Positions 27,822 through 38,937 are shown, counted from the first letter of the stretch. The stretch is 64,000 nucleotides of DNA from Pectobacterium brasiliense (GCF_016950255.1 NZ_JACGFN010000001.1:2418001-2482000); one strand, 5' to 3'. Notes: generated from the sequence alone by a model not told the origin. Program-made: numbers and translations.

Positions 27822-29312
27822 TTACAACGTCACACCGCTCTTAAATATGGCTAATTCGCGGAAGTCGTTCACTTCATTCTTCGTCCGCTTGCCGTCAGCA
27901 ATCTCGACAATCAGCTCGACAAACTGGCTCAGCAGTTCGTCCATAGGCATGTCGTGAATCAGACGCCCCGCATCAAAATCAATCCAGTGCGGTTTCTTCT
28001 TCGCCAGCTCGCTGTTGGTCGCCAGTTTTACGGTAGGAACAAATCCGCCGTAAGGCGTGCCGCGTCCGGTACTGAACAACACCATATGGCAACCGGCACC
28101 CGCCAGCGCGCTGGTTGCGACGGCATCATTCCCCGGTGCGCTAAGCAGGTTGAGCCCTGGGGTATGTAAGCGCTCACCATATTTCAGCACGTCCACCACT
28201 TTGCTCTGTCCAGCTTTTTGCGTACAGCCCAGTGATTTCTCTTCCAGCGTGGTGATCCCGCCCGCCTTGTTACCCGGCGAGGGGTTCTCGTAAATCGGCT
28301 GGTCGTGCGCAATGAAGTACTGTTTGAAGTCGTTCACCATGTGGACGGTTTTCTCAAACGTCGCTTCGTCACGGCAGCGGCTCATCAGAATGCGTTCCGC
28401 ACCGAACATTTCCGGCACTTCGGTCAGCACAGTGGTGCCGCCGTTAGCGATCAGATAGTCAGAGAAACGGCCTAACAGCGGGTTGGCAGTAATACCAGAC
28501 AGCCCATCGGAACCGCCGCATTCCAGACCAAACTTCAGCTCGCTCAGCTTACCTGGCTCGCGTTTGTCATGGCGCATCGCCTCATACAGCGTATGCAGCC
28601 GTTCCAGACCCGCTTCAACTTCATCATCCTGCTGCTGGCACACCATGAACGTCACGCGATCGGAATCAAAATCGCCCAGCGTCGTGCGGAATGCGTCAAC
28701 CTGATTGTTCTCACAGCCCAGACCGATCACCAGTACCGCCCCCGCATTCGGGTGACGCACCATGTTTTGCAGCATCGTACGGGTGTTTTCGTGATCCTGA
28801 CCGAGCTGTGAACAGCCAAAGGTATGGCTGAACAGGTAAACGCCGTCGATCCCTTCCGCATCGTTGGTTTCTTTCAGGAAACGCTGCTGAATCTGACGTG
28901 CAATCCCGTTCACGCAGCCAACGGTTGGCAGGATCCACAGTTCATTGCGGATACCGACATCACCATTTTTGCGACGATAGAGCTGCACATCCCGATCGCC
29001 CATCTGTGGCGGCAGTTCGAGGAACTCAGGCTGATACTGATATTCATCCAGATCGCTCAGATTGGTTTTCGCATTCTGGGAATGGATGTGTTCTCCAGGA
29101 GAAATAGACACCAACGCATGGCCGATCGGCAGGCCATACTTGGTAATCATTTCTCCCGGTGCGATGGTTTCCAGCGCGAACTTATGTCCGCGCACGACAG
29201 GTTGCTGAAGTGTCACCGTATGGCTATCCACCGACACCGTTTCGCCTTGCTCGACATCACGCAGGGCGACAGCCACATTGTCCAGAGAATGAATTTTTAT
29301 AATACTTTGCAT
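27822..29312 (-). CDS. uxaA: Altronate dehydratase
   Basis: Dehydrates D-altronate to 2-keto-3-deoxygluconate, the third step of galacturonate breakdown, in the cytoplasm with Fe2+ or Mn2+. The 496 residues match the family. A short N-terminal SAF domain (IKIHSLDNVAVALRDVEQGE) is followed by the large UxaA domain with NELWILPTVGCVNGIA, THTFGCSQLG (from SHTFGCSQLGQDHENT), GLGCENNQVDAF, FGLECGGSDGLSGITANP and STGRGTPYGGFVPTVKLATN. It is the last gene of uxaC-uxaB-uxaA, 19 bp after uxaB. Confidence 0.97.
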   Translation of the reverse strand: MQSIIKIHSLDNVAVALRDVEQGETVSVDSHTVTLQQPVVRGHKFALETIAPGEMITKYGLPIGHALVSISPGEHIHSQNAKTNLSDLDEYQYQPEFLELPPQMGDRDVQLYRRKNGDVGIRNELWILPTVGCVNGIARQIQQRFLKETNDAEGIDGVYLFSHTFGCSQLGQDHENTRTMLQNMVRHPNAGAVLVIGLGCENNQVDAFRTTLGDFDSDRVTFMVCQQQDDEVEAGLERLHTLYEAMRHDKREPGKLSELKFGLECGGSDGLSGITANPLLGRFSDYLIANGGTTVLTEVPEMFGAERILMSRCRDEATFEKTVHMVNDFKQYFIAHDQPIYENPSPGNKAGGITTLEEKSLGCTQKAGQSKVVDVLKYGERLHTPGLNLLSAPGNDAVATSALAGAGCHMVLFSTGRGTPYGGFVPTVKLATNSELAKKKPHWIDFDAGRLIHDMPMDELLSQFVELIVEIADGKRTKNEVNDFRELAIFKSGVTL

Positions 29313-29331
29313 GGATAACCCTTCTTGCTGA

Positions 29332-30798
29332 TTAGCAATAACCTTCCACAGCTGCGCGCATGCCGCGCTCAGCGATGGTTTGTAACTGTTCAGTCACCTG
29401 CGCAGCCAGGCCAGGAACCTGTGTTAAATCCTGTTCCCAGTGATCGGCATCGCGCAGTACAACATTCACCAGCTCAGCCAGGCTGACGGTGTTCTCTTTT
29501 ACGCCCGCCCACAGCGTAGAATAACGCTCCAGCCAGTGTGCATCGTCCTGCAATGGATAGGTTTGTAACGCATCGCCTTCACCGCTGCGCTCGCCGCGGT
29601 AGAAGGCAATCAAGGCCGCCAGCGCAAACGTCAAGCGAGCAGGCAGCTCACCGTGACGCTCACGGTAGGTCAGCAACTGCGGCAGAATACGGGTGCGGAA
29701 TTTTGTCATGCCATTCAGCGAAATAGATAACAGCTGATGCTGAATGAACGGGTTACGGAAGCGGCTGAGCACAGCCTGAGCAAACGACGTCAGTTCGTCA
29801 TGCGGCAAATCCAATACCGGCACAATCTCTTCAGCAATGGTCTTTTCTACGAATTTGCCAATCAGCGCATCATTCATCGATTCGCCAACGGTATCCAGAC
29901 CCGCCAGGAATGCGACCGGCACCAGCGCAGTATGAGCACCGTTGAGAATCGCGACTTTACGTTCTTTGTACGGCTTGATGTCATCAACGATACGAACGTT
30001 CAGATCCAGCTTGTTCAGACGCAATTCTTCCGCCAGCCACTGTGGCCCCTGAATCACGAACAGGTAGAAGTGTTCTGCCGTATCCCAAAAGGTATCCTGA
30101 TAGCCCATTTCCTGCTGTAGCGCTTCCACTTCGGCACGCGGGTAACCCGTCACAATGCGGTCCACCAGCGTCGAGCAGAAGGTGTTGTGATCGTTCAGCC
30201 AGGCGGTAAACGTTGGCGTCAGTTTCCACTGTGCGGCATAGCGCAGCACCAGCTCTTTCAGCGCCACACCGTTGTAATCAATCAGCTCGCACGGTAACAG
30301 CACCCAGCCTTTATCCGCTGCGCCATCAAAGTGACAGAAACGTTCATACAGCAGACGGGTTAATTTCGCAGGGAAGCTGACAGGCGGTGCATCGCTGAGG
30401 CGGTCATCCGCGTGATAGCTGATACCCGCTTCGGTGGTATTGGAGAACACGAAGCGGATATTCGGATCGTGCGCCAGCGCCAGATATTCATCGAACTGGC
30501 GGTACACGTTAATTTCACGGTTTACCGAACGGATCAGACGGGGTTCGCGAACCGCCTCGCCCTGCTCGTTCAGACCACGGATAATCGTGGTGTACAGTCC
30601 ATCCTGCGTGTCCAGCGCGGGCGGGAAATCAGAATCGATCGGGCGAACCACGACAATCCCCGCATCCAGATCGGTGTGCTCATTCAGCAAATCCAACTGC
30701 CAGTCAACGAAGGCACGCAGGAAGTTGCCTTCACCAAACTGGATAACACGATCCGGGTGTTGACGACCGGGGAAGTTACGACGATTTAACGTTTGCAT
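29332..30798 (-). CDS. uxaB: Altronate oxidoreductase (tagaturonate reductase)
   Basis: NADH-dependent reduction of D-tagaturonate to D-altronate, the second step of galacturonate breakdown. The 488 residues (E. coli 483) belong to the polyol-specific long-chain dehydrogenases. Visible stretches: [18 protein letters not shown] (nucleotide loop), [54 protein letters not shown] with the catalytic lysine/histidine region, and [12 protein letters not shown]. In E. coli uxaB is elsewhere in the chromosome; here it lies between uxaC and uxaA, making the pathway one cluster. The gap to uxaC is about 200 bp. Confidence 0.97.
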   Translation of the reverse strand: MQTLNRRNFPGRQHPDRVIQFGEGNFLRAFVDWQLDLLNEHTDLDAGIVVVRPIDSDFPPALDTQDGLYTTIIRGLNEQGEAVREPRLIRSVNREINVYRQFDEYLALAHDPNIRFVFSNTTEAGISYHADDRLSDAPPVSFPAKLTRLLYERFCHFDGAADKGWVLLPCELIDYNGVALKELVLRYAAQWKLTPTFTAWLNDHNTFCSTLVDRIVTGYPRAEVEALQQEMGYQDTFWDTAEHFYLFVIQGPQWLAEELRLNKLDLNVRIVDDIKPYKERKVAILNGAHTALVPVAFLAGLDTVGESMNDALIGKFVEKTIAEEIVPVLDLPHDELTSFAQAVLSRFRNPFIQHQLLSISLNGMTKFRTRILPQLLTYRERHGELPARLTFALAALIAFYRGERSGEGDALQTYPLQDDAHWLERYSTLWAGVKENTVSLAELVNVVLRDADHWEQDLTQVPGLAAQVTEQLQTIAERGMRAAVEGYC

Positions 30799-31000
30799 TA
30801 ACAGGCTACCTTAGGACGAATCTCACATTCAGGGCACGACCGATCGACCACCGTCATCCTTGCCCTATATTCATATTCACCCGCACCGAATCACCACCGG
30901 TACCGATGACAAAAGACCGAGACACCGAGAGCCGCGGCGTAATCCCCTTTAGGAATCTTACTGCCGCGTCCCTCGTGCAACTCACACCGATGCGGTGGAA

Positions 31001-32410
31001 TTACAGCTCGATGGCAAAATAGTTTTTAGCGTTATCGAAACAGATGTTTTTCACCATTTCGCCCAGCAATGGCAGGTCGGCTGGCGCTTCGCCATCTTCC
31101 ACCCAGCGGCCAATCATCTGGCACAGGATGCGGCGGAAATATTCATGGCGGGTATAAGACAGGAAGCTACGGCTATCGGTCAGCATACCGACGAAGCGGC
31201 TCAGCAGACCAAGCTGTGCGAGCTGAGTCATCTGGCGCTGCATGCCGTCCTTCTGATCGTTGAACCACCAGCCGGAACCGAACTGCATCTTGCCCGGCAT
31301 CCCTTCGCCCTGGAAGTTACCGATCATGGTGCCGAGCACTTCGTTATCGCGCGGATTCAGGCAGTAAAGGATGGTTTTCGGCAGCAGGTTTTCTTCATTC
31401 TGCTTGCTGAGCAGGCGAGACAGTTCCTGCGCCAGCGGACGGTCATTGATGGAATCGAAGCCTACATCCGGCCCCAGCAGTTTGAACTGACGCAGGTTAT
31501 TGTTGCGCAGTGCGCCAATGTGGTACTGCTGAACCCAGCCGCGAAGCGCATATTCCGCACCCAGCCAGACCAGTACGCCGGTCTTGAACTGTGCCACTTC
31601 ATGTTCACTCAGCGTTTCGCCCGCAAGGCGACGCGCCAGAATGTTATCCAGCGTGGCGTCATCCGTTTCGGCAAACATCACCACGTCCAACGCATGGTCA
31701 GATACTTTACAGCCGTGCGCGGCGAAGTGATCCAGACGCTTGGTCAGCGCCGTTTGCAGATCGCTGAAACGACGAATGTCGGTGTCGGAGACTTCACCCA
31801 GTTTCGCCATGTAGTCGTTGAAGGTTGCCAGCTCAATGTTGAACGCTTTATCCGGACGCCAGCTCGGCAACACTTTGATAGAGAAGCTCGAATCCTGAGC
31901 AACGGTTTTATGATGGCGCAGATCGTCAATCGGATCGTCTGTCGTACCCACCATTTTCACGTTCATCTGCTGCATGATGCCACGCGCGGTAAAGTCATCG
32001 CGTTCCAGCATGGCATTACAACGATCCCAAATGTCTTTTGCCGTGCTCGGCGACAGCAGCGTGCCGGTGTTGCCGAACGGACGACGCAGTTCCAGGTGTG
32101 TCCAGTGGTAGAGCGGGTTGCCGATGGTGTGCGGCACGGTAGCAGCCCAGGCTTCAAATTTTTCCCAATCGCTGGCATCACCGGTACACAAACGCTCAGG
32201 CACGCCGTTGGTGCGCATCGCACGCCACTTGTAGTGATCGCCTTTCAGCCAGATGTCATACAAATTTTTGAAGCGATAGTTTTCCGCGATCTGCTCAGGC
32301 GGCAAATGGCAGTGATAGTCAAATATCGGCTGGTCGACGGCATACTCATGATAAAGACGACGGGCAAATTCACTGTCTAACAGAAAATCTTCACTCAGAA
32401 ACTGGGGCAT
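31001..32410 (-). CDS. uxaC: Uronate (glucuronate/galacturonate) isomerase
   Basis: Isomerises D-galacturonate to D-tagaturonate (and glucuronate to fructuronate), the entry step of the pathway. 469 residues from the ATG at 32410 ([11 protein letters not shown]), matching the E. coli length of 470; an upstream ATG at 32443 lies before the GGAAGAAA ribosome site. An amidohydrolase-fold protein with the HxH-like metal motif [58 protein letters not shown] and [19 protein letters not shown]. First gene of uxaCBA, divergent from exuT. Confidence 0.98.
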   Translation of the reverse strand: MPQFLSEDFLLDSEFARRLYHEYAVDQPIFDYHCHLPPEQIAENYRFKNLYDIWLKGDHYKWRAMRTNGVPERLCTGDASDWEKFEAWAATVPHTIGNPLYHWTHLELRRPFGNTGTLLSPSTAKDIWDRCNAMLERDDFTARGIMQQMNVKMVGTTDDPIDDLRHHKTVAQDSSFSIKVLPSWRPDKAFNIELATFNDYMAKLGEVSDTDIRRFSDLQTALTKRLDHFAAHGCKVSDHALDVVMFAETDDATLDNILARRLAGETLSEHEVAQFKTGVLVWLGAEYALRGWVQQYHIGALRNNNLRQFKLLGPDVGFDSINDRPLAQELSRLLSKQNEENLLPKTILYCLNPRDNEVLGTMIGNFQGEGMPGKMQFGSGWWFNDQKDGMQRQMTQLAQLGLLSRFVGMLTDSRSFLSYTRHEYFRRILCQMIGRWVEDGEAPADLPLLGEMVKNICFDNAKNYFAIEL

Positions 32411-32458
32411 GTTTTCTTCCTTACCGTGCTTCTTGTGCACCAAATTAGTTGACCGTTA

Positions 32459-32476
32459 AAAGATATCACACCAATT
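32459..32476 (-). promoter_or_regulatory. Possible ExuR/UxuR-type operator near uxaC
   Basis: On the minus strand AATTGGTGTGATATCTTT has the left half of the ExuR/UxuR-type operator but a degenerate right half. It lies about 50 bases before the uxaC start. Weak candidate. Confidence 0.35.
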
Positions 32477-32640
32477 ATGCGCGATATCTCACAGTATTTG
32501 TGAGGTCATGATCGCAAAAATGTAACAAACAGTACAATAACTCAGCATTTATCGCCGTAAATGGCTTGTCTCTCTCGGTTTAAACGAGGAATTCGCTATT
32601 CCATATAAAAATAATGGTTTTGTGATATCACTCAACTTTT

Positions 32641-32659
32641 AAAGTTGTATGACAAATTA
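32641..32659 (+). promoter_or_regulatory. Probable ExuR operator upstream of exuT
   Basis: AAAGTTGTATGACAAATTA, an imperfect palindrome centred on TTGT-ATG-ACAA, lies in the uxaC-exuT divergent region. A very similar core (TGGTATAACAA) stands before exuR, which supports both as sites for the same GntR-family repressor. Confidence 0.6.
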
Positions 32660-32824
32660 TTGTAGCGCTGCCTTAAGCAGGGATTCAATCGCTATCTCAC
32701 AAAGAGAAGGGTTTTCCTGTTCAGCACAACAACAAAACGTGTCGCACTACATCACAAGACACATCACACCGTGACGCCACTCAAGAGCCATCACTGTGTT
32801 TTTATTGACTCGGAGAGAAAGTAA

Positions 32825-34126
32825 ATGCGTAAAATCAAAGGATTACGCTGGTATATGATCGGCCTAGTGACCATTGGCACCGTGCTGGGATATCTGACGC
32901 GTAATGCAATTTCTGTCGCCGCACCGACGCTACAGGATCAGTTGCACATCACCACACAGCAGTATTCTTACATCGTTGCTGCCTACTCAGCCTGTTATAC
33001 CATTATGCAGCCCATCGCCGGCTATGTACTGGATTTGCTTGGCACAAAAATCGGCTATGCCATGTTCGCCATTCTGTGGGCCATCTTCTGTATGGGCACC
33101 GCGCTGGCAAATAGCTGGGGGGGGTTAGCGATAGCCCGTGGTGCGGTCGGTATGGCAGAGGCGGCCATGATCCCTGCTGGCCTGAAAGCCAGTAGCGAAT
33201 GGTTCCCGGCAAAAGAACGCTCTGTTGCGGTAGGTTACTTCAACGTGGGGTCATCCATCGGCGCCATGATCGCGCCACCGCTGGTGGTATGGGCGATAGT
33301 GGCACACAGCTGGGAAATGGCCTTTATCATTACCGGTGCGCTGAGCCTGATCTGGGCCATCTGCTGGCTCGTTTTCTATAAACACCCGAAAGATCAGAAA
33401 AAACTCAGCGACGAAGAGCGCGACTATATTCTTAGCGGGCAAGAAGCACAGCATCAGACCAATAACGCGAAGAAAATGTCTGCCTGGCAGATCCTGCGTA
33501 ACCGTCAGTTTTGGGGTATCGCACTGCCGCGTTTCCTGGCTGAACCCGCCTGGGGAACGTTCAATGCGTGGATCCCGTTGTTCATGTTTAAAGCCTATGG
33601 CTTTAACCTGAAAGAAATCGCCATGTTCGCCTGGATGCCGATGCTGTTCGCTGATATCGGCTGCATTTTGGGTGGCTACCTGCCGATGCTGTTCCAAAAA
33701 CACTTCAAAGTGAACCTGATCGTTTCCCGCAAACTGGTGGTCACGATGGGTGCAGTACTGATGATTGCACCAGGCATGATCGGGCTGTTCTCCAGCCCTT
33801 ACGTCGCTATCGCCCTGTTATGCGTCGGCGGTTTCGCGCACCAGTCGTTGTCCGGCGCGCTGATTACCCTGTCATCTGACGTATTTGGTCGTAATGAAGT
33901 GGCTACCGCGAACGGTTTAACCGGGATGGCAGCCTGGATGGCAAGTACCCTATTTGCACTGGTTGTCGGTGCGCTGGCCGATACGCTGGGCTTCAGCCCG
34001 CTGTTTGCTGCACTGGCCGTCTTCGATCTGCTAGGTGCTGTCGTCATCTGGACGGTGTTGAAAAACCAACCTGCATCAGAAGTCGCCGCCGCGGCGGAAA
34101 CGCTGAAAGAAGCCAAGCAGCACTGA
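32825..34126 (+). CDS. exuT: Hexuronate (galacturonate/glucuronate) transporter
   Basis: Major facilitator permease that brings galacturonate and glucuronate through the inner membrane by proton symport. The 433 residues have about twelve hydrophobic segments and belong to the anion:cation symporter group. N-terminal KGLRWYMIGLVTIGTVLGYLTRNAIS (conserved TR-N motif), AYSACYTIMQPIAGYVLDLLG, the ARGAVGMAEAAMIPAGLKASSEWFP loop typical of the family, and RFLAEPAWGTFNAWIPLF are recognisable. It is divergent from uxaC, with ExuR-type operators between, and upstream of exuR. In a soft-rot bacterium it takes up the product of pectin breakdown. Confidence 0.97.
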   Translation: MRKIKGLRWYMIGLVTIGTVLGYLTRNAISVAAPTLQDQLHITTQQYSYIVAAYSACYTIMQPIAGYVLDLLGTKIGYAMFAILWAIFCMGTALANSWGGLAIARGAVGMAEAAMIPAGLKASSEWFPAKERSVAVGYFNVGSSIGAMIAPPLVVWAIVAHSWEMAFIITGALSLIWAICWLVFYKHPKDQKKLSDEERDYILSGQEAQHQTNNAKKMSAWQILRNRQFWGIALPRFLAEPAWGTFNAWIPLFMFKAYGFNLKEIAMFAWMPMLFADIGCILGGYLPMLFQKHFKVNLIVSRKLVVTMGAVLMIAPGMIGLFSSPYVAIALLCVGGFAHQSLSGALITLSSDVFGRNEVATANGLTGMAAWMASTLFALVVGALADTLGFSPLFAALAVFDLLGAVVIWTVLKNQPASEVAAAAETLKEAKQH

Positions 34127-34234
34127 TAATCCCTGCATTATTCTGGCTCATCCGGTATGATCTGCGACTGGGTGAGCCACCTCCCTCCGATAACACACCG
34201 CGATAACTGTGACCACAACATTGGTTGCTGCTAT

Positions 34235-34255
34235 GATTAAGTGGTATAACAAATC
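34235..34255 (+). promoter_or_regulatory. Probable ExuR operator upstream of exuR
   Basis: GATTAAGTGGTATAACAAATC, an imperfect palindrome with core TGGTATAACAA, 80 bases before the exuR start. Suggests autoregulation. Confidence 0.55.
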
Positions 34256-34335
34256 ATCCCTGAAAGATTAACGAGATAGACACTCAGGCCCTGACGTGGC
34301 ACATGGACCGTCATCTATCGAGAGTAGACATCATC

Positions 34336-35112
34336 ATGGCACTCACTGAACCCCGCCGGCTATACCAGCAGTTAGCCGCAGAATTAAAACAACGCATCGA
34401 AAGCGGTATGTACCAGGTTGGCGAAAAATTACCGGCAGAACGCTATATTTCTGAAGAAATGAACGTCAGCCGCACCGTGGTACGTGAAGCGATTATTATG
34501 CTGGAAGTCGAAGGGTACGTTGAAGTACGCAAGGGTTCAGGCATTCACGTTATTTCCAACCAGCAGAAGAATCCGTTCATTAATAGCGGCGATAGTGAAT
34601 TTGTCGCTGCGGGTCCATTTGAGCTGCTTCAGGCTCGCCAGCTTATTGAAAGCAACATTGCCGAATTTGCGGCCACGCAGGTGACCCGTCAGGACATCAT
34701 CCAACTGATGGAAATTCAGGAATACGCGCGCCAAGAAGATCGCTTCCGTGATTCTCAGTGGGATCTCAAATTCCACGTTCAGGTCGCGCTGGCAACACAG
34801 AACTCCGCGATGGCAACCATCGTCGAGAAAATGTGGAGCCAACGGATTCATAATCCTTACTGGCGCAAACTGCATGAGCACATTGACGACAAGTCGATTG
34901 AAAGCTGGTGCGAAGAGCACGATCGCATCCTTAAAGCACTGATTCGCAAAGATCCTTACGCGGCCAAACTCGCGATGTGGCAACATCTGGAAAATACCAA
35001 ACAGATGCTATTTCGCGCCACGACGGATGATTTCGAGTTTAACGTCGACCGCTATATGTTCGCCGAGAATCCGGTCGTCCACCTCGACCAGATACACACG
35101 GGCAAGTCCTAA
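34336..35112 (+). CDS. exuR: GntR-family repressor of hexuronate genes
   Basis: Repressor of exuT and the uxa genes, relieved by galacturonate or tagaturonate. 258 residues from the ATG at 34336 ([13 protein letters not shown]), as in E. coli; the open frame upstream is not conserved. FadR-type member: winged helix at 1-75 ([41 protein letters not shown], over several helices), wing [15 protein letters not shown], and an all-helical FCD effector domain with [17 protein letters not shown] and the His/Asp metal-site region [15 protein letters not shown]. Ends ENPVVHLDQ. Followed by its own terminator. Confidence 0.97.
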   Translation: MALTEPRRLYQQLAAELKQRIESGMYQVGEKLPAERYISEEMNVSRTVVREAIIMLEVEGYVEVRKGSGIHVISNQQKNPFINSGDSEFVAAGPFELLQARQLIESNIAEFAATQVTRQDIIQLMEIQEYARQEDRFRDSQWDLKFHVQVALATQNSAMATIVEKMWSQRIHNPYWRKLHEHIDDKSIESWCEEHDRILKALIRKDPYAAKLAMWQHLENTKQMLFRATTDDFEFNVDRYMFAENPVVHLDQIHTGKS

Positions 35113-35121
35113 ATAGGCATC

Positions 35122-35155
35122 TTCCCCCTTGTTTTGAGCGAAGGGGGAAAATTTT
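35122..35155 (+). terminator. Terminator after exuR
   Basis: A nine-pair stem (TTCCCCCTT with AAGGGGGAA), ten-base loop, followed by AATTTT. Confidence 0.75.
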
Positions 35156-35394
35156 GCACCAAAGGGAAAAAGTCAGAAAACGTTGATTTCTGTCAGCGAG
35201 TGTAAAATATCGCAGAAATCCCCACTCTTCTTCGAAAAATCCCCCCAAACCGCCCCAGTTGTCGTAATATTTTCCTGTCTCAGTAACACCTATTTTGTTA
35301 CAGTTAACGCGTCTTTCTTACGCTTAATCCGTCGCTTTGGATGCAAAGTCTGCCAAGACCAAACAATCCCCAAGCAGCCTGTTTATCGGGTTCT

Positions 35395-35531
<137 letters not shown>

Positions 35532-35534
35532 TAA

Positions 35535-36297
<763 letters not shown>

Positions 36298-36299
36298 CC

Positions 36300-36695
36300 G
36301 TGTCAATCAGCGGGTTATTCTCTAAGCTCTTCTCCAGGAAAGCAGGTCGCATACTGCTATTGCTTGCTCTACCGATGATTGCATTGACGCAGTCCCAGTC
36401 ACTACGCCGCTCCCAAGACGATGCTATGCTACATATCAGGCCTTATGATGGTGCCGCGTTGCCAGATGGCTTTTACGTGTATCAACGTCTCAACGAAAAA
36501 GGGATTGCGATCAAGAGCATTACGCCAGAGCAAGATAGCTTGATCGTCCGTCTGGCCTCGCCAGAACAGAGTATCGCTGCCAGAGATGTCCTGCGTTTGT
36601 CTCTACCTAAAGTCACGATTACCGCGCAGCAAGTGACAACCCCGACACCGTTCTGGCAGCAGAAACTGACACAGAAACAATCCAAACTGGGGTGA
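36300..36695 (+). CDS. mzrA: EnvZ/OmpR modulator MzrA
   Basis: Small inner-membrane protein that connects the Cpx system to EnvZ/OmpR by acting on EnvZ. It has 131 residues (E. coli 127) with a GTG start 2 bp after yqjA. An N-terminal hydrophobic segment ([15 protein letters not shown]) anchors the protein; the periplasmic part has [48 protein letters not shown] and ends in LTQKQSKLG. The order yqjA-mzrA-yqjC is as in E. coli. The C-terminal codons overlap the first possible start of yqjC. Confidence 0.9.
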   Translation: MSISGLFSKLFSRKAGRILLLLALPMIALTQSQSLRRSQDDAMLHIRPYDGAALPDGFYVYQRLNEKGIAIKSITPEQDSLIVRLASPEQSIAARDVLRLSLPKVTITAQQVTTPTPFWQQKLTQKQSKLG

Positions 36696-36700
36696 CGACT

Positions 36701-37090
36701 ATGAAATTATCTCCATCCATTATTGCCTTATCTGTCCTGCTTTCTGGCCATGCGCTGGCGAATACCGCCAATCAGGTAGAGACCTGTCAGCAGAAAGCGC
36801 AAGATATTCAGCGCCAAATCGATGAAGCGCGTAAGCATGGCAATCAGAATCGCATCAACGGGTTAGAGAAGGCATTGGACGGCGTGAAAACCCACTGCAC
36901 GGATGCCGGATTAGCAGAGAAACGTCAGGAAGCGATTGCGGAAAAACGCAAAGATGTCGCAGAGCGGCAGCAGGAACTGAATGAAAGCCGCCAGAAAGGG
37001 GATGACGCCGAGAAGATCCTCAAGCGCGAAAGAAAGCTGGCTGAAGCCGAGCAGGAATTGCGCGCCGCAGAACGTGGCACATCGCAATAG
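36701..37090 (+). CDS. yqjC: DUF1090 periplasmic protein YqjC
   Basis: 129 residues from the ATG at 36701; an in-frame GTG at 36692 overlaps the mzrA stop. It has a signal peptide (KLSPSIIALSVLLSGHALA) and then a highly charged coiled-coil-like body (CQQKAQDIQRQIDEARKHGN, GLEKALDGVKTHC) with two cysteines that probably form a disulfide, ending in EAEQELRAAERG. This is the DUF1090 family; function not known. It is separated from yqjD by 176 bp, so it is the last gene of the yqjA group. Confidence 0.9.
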   Translation: MKLSPSIIALSVLLSGHALANTANQVETCQQKAQDIQRQIDEARKHGNQNRINGLEKALDGVKTHCTDAGLAEKRQEAIAEKRKDVAERQQELNESRQKGDDAEKILKRERKLAEAEQELRAAERGTSQ

Positions 37091-37266
37091 CCCATCACCA
37101 CATTGCCCCTACAAAACACACAGCAACTGTTCATTTTGTATGCAAAATCCAAATCGCTAAAATTTACAGCGAGTTATCAGAATTGTCCGTACCCGTTTTG
37201 GGCGGCATAAATTTCAGCTTCAGCTATAGTTAATGTTCAGGTTTATAACAATGAAGGGTTATTAAT

Positions 37267-37572
37267 ATGGCTAAAGATCAAAATTCTGAGTACCTACGCG
37301 CCGAATTAAAATCACTGGCGGACACGCTGGAAGAAGTATTAAGCACCTCCAGCGATAAATCTAAAGCGGAACTCGACAAGCTGCGTAATAAGGCAGAAAG
37401 CGCGCTGAAAGAAACCCGCAGTCGCCTGAGCGATACTGGTGAGCGCATCGCTTCCCAAACCAAAGAAGCGGTTGAATCTGCGGACGATTATGTACGCCAG
37501 AATCCGTGGACCGGTGTCGGCATTGGCGCAGCAGTCGGTGTCGTGCTTGGCGTCCTGCTGTCTCGTCGCTAA
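37267..37572 (+). CDS. yqjD: YqjD/ElaB/DUF883 ribosome-associated membrane protein
   Basis: 101 residues. The first about 75 are charged and helical (ELKSLADTLEEVLSTSSDKS, KAELDKLRNKAESALKETRSRL) and the C-terminal NPWTGVGIGAAVGVVLGVLLSRR is a glycine-rich membrane helix ending in arginines, the DUF883 signature. In E. coli YqjD binds 70S/100S ribosomes in stationary phase through its N-terminus and is membrane-anchored at the C-terminus. First gene of yqjD-yqjE-yqjK, 13 bp before yqjE. Confidence 0.95.
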   Translation: MAKDQNSEYLRAELKSLADTLEEVLSTSSDKSKAELDKLRNKAESALKETRSRLSDTGERIASQTKEAVESADDYVRQNPWTGVGIGAAVGVVLGVLLSRR

Positions 37573-37585
37573 TTAGCGGATTGCT

Positions 37586-37981
37586 ATGACGGATAAATTA
37601 CAACAAGGCCCCGCAAGCGGGGTCATGGCTTCTGCTCAGCGCATCATCTCCATTATTGTCAGCATGGTGGAAAGCCGCGTTCGACTAGCCGTAATTGAAT
37701 TAGAGGAAGAGAAAGCCAATCTAATTCAGTTACTGATTATGGTCGGCCTGACGCTGCTTTTTGCCGCTTTTGGCATTATGAGCCTGATCGCGCTGATCAT
37801 CTGGGGCATTGATCCACAATATCGTCTCTTTGCGCTGGGGGGGATTACCGCCACATTGCTCGGACTGGCGCTGATAGGCGGCATATGGACACTCGTGAAG
37901 GTACGTCGCTCCACCTTGCTCAAAGCGACGCGTAAGGAGCTGGCGACCGACAGATCGCTGCTGGAGGACGATCCCAAGTGA
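37586..37981 (+). CDS. yqjE: Phage holin superfamily III-like membrane protein YqjE
   Basis: 131 residues with two hydrophobic hairpin segments (LLIMVGLTLLFAAFGIMSLIALIIWG and ALGGITATLLGLALIGGIWTL, each read as one segment) preceded by an amphipathic helix (IISIIVSMVESRVRLAVIELEEE). The family is grouped with phage-holin-like proteins, but no lytic role is established. It is co-transcribed with yqjD and overlaps yqjK by four bases (GTGA), a sign of translational coupling. Confidence 0.92.
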   Translation: MTDKLQQGPASGVMASAQRIISIIVSMVESRVRLAVIELEEEKANLIQLLIMVGLTLLFAAFGIMSLIALIIWGIDPQYRLFALGGITATLLGLALIGGIWTLVKVRRSTLLKATRKELATDRSLLEDDPK

Positions 37982-38268
37982 ACCAGCGTCAACAGCGAGA
38001 CAGAGAAAAAGCCCAGCTGCTGCGCCAGATACAGCAGCAGCGGCTGGATTTATCGGCAGGTAAGAAGCACTGGCTGGATACCACCGCCCGTTACGATCGC
38101 GGCTGGCAAAGCCTGATGCAGTGGCGTAAATACTGGATCGTGGGCTCCAGCCTTGTGGCGCTTTATGGCGTACGCCATCCCAGCCGTATGATTCGCTGGG
38201 GACGCCGCCTCGTCGGGCTGTGGGGTACAGTCAGACTCGTCCGCAAAACGTTTGAGCCACGTCCGTAA
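37978..38268 (+). CDS. yqjK: YqjK-like protein
   Basis: 96 residues with a GTG start overlapping the yqjE stop by four bases. A charged N-terminal helix (QRQQRDREKAQLLRQIQQQR) leads to a central segment with some hydrophobic character (YWIVGSSLVALYGV) and a basic C-terminus (RWGRRLVGLWGTVRLVRKTF). It matches the YqjK family always found behind yqjE; function unknown. Last gene of the yqjDEK run. Confidence 0.88.
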   Translation: MNQRQQRDREKAQLLRQIQQQRLDLSAGKKHWLDTTARYDRGWQSLMQWRKYWIVGSSLVALYGVRHPSRMIRWGRRLVGLWGTVRLVRKTFEPRP

Positions 38269-38538
38269 TCCTTCCTGTTGCCTCGGCTTATCTGCCTTAT
38301 CTATAGACATTTTCCATCTGACTTTTACCTAACGCGCTCATGTCATTACGGCGCGTTCTTGCACAATTCACTGAACATCAATTTTTCTGAAATAAAGCAA
38401 CAATTATACTCGCTGGAAGCGCAAATCATCTCTCTATACTATCTGCCCATAACCTGATGGCGGGTCAAGTTTTCAGACCACACCTGCTACAACAAACAAA
38501 ACAGGGCAATATAGCCCACAACAAAATTAATTGGAGAG

Positions 38539-38937
38539 ATGATGAAAAATTTAGAAAGCACTGCACTGCTGGTTGCGCGTATCTTAATGCCAATTCTGTT
38601 TATCGTTGCAGGTTACGGTAAGCTGGGTGATGCCTATGCAGGCACACAACAATATATGCAAGCGATGGGCGTACCGTCCTTCCTGCTGCCGCTGACCATT
38701 CTGCTGGAACTGGGTGGTGGTCTGGCGGTTCTGTTCGGTCTGCTGACGCGTACCGTCGCGTTGTTCACTGCGGGCTTTACGCTGCTGACTGCACTGATTT
38801 TCCACTCTAACTTTGCAGAAGGCATGAACCAACTGATGTTCATGAAAAACCTGACCATCGCTGGCGGCTACCTCCTGCTGGCGGTAACGGGCCCAGGCGC
38901 ATTCAGCATCGACCGCCTGCTGGGCAAAAAGTGGTAA
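38539..38937 (+). CDS. yqjF: DoxX-family membrane protein YqjF
   Basis: 132 residues, four membrane segments, DoxX family: LLVARILMPILFIVAGYGKL, the FLLPLTILLELGGGLAVLFGLLTR region with a conserved Glu in the second segment, and a C-terminal GGYLLLAVTGPGAFSIDRLL. It has a GGAGAG ribosome site and two adjacent ATGs. The E. coli protein has been linked to response to aromatic compounds such as dinitrotoluene breakdown products. It precedes yqjG by 109 bp; the two are probably one unit acting on quinones or electrophiles (inference). Confidence 0.93.
   Translation: MMKNLESTALLVARILMPILFIVAGYGKLGDAYAGTQQYMQAMGVPSFLLPLTILLELGGGLAVLFGLLTRTVALFTAGFTLLTALIFHSNFAEGMNQLMFMKNLTIAGGYLLLAVTGPGAFSIDRLLGKKW

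Noticed and set aside
30995..32380. 461-codon open frame antisense to uxaC
   Set aside because: Complement of a conserved uxaC gene; the long frame follows from codon bias and not from coding.
32500..32520. Possible CRP site in the uxaC-exuT interval (CTCACAGTATTTGTGAG)
   Set aside because: The arms are in inverted order (TCACA before TGTGA) with a five-base gap, which is not a CRP box.
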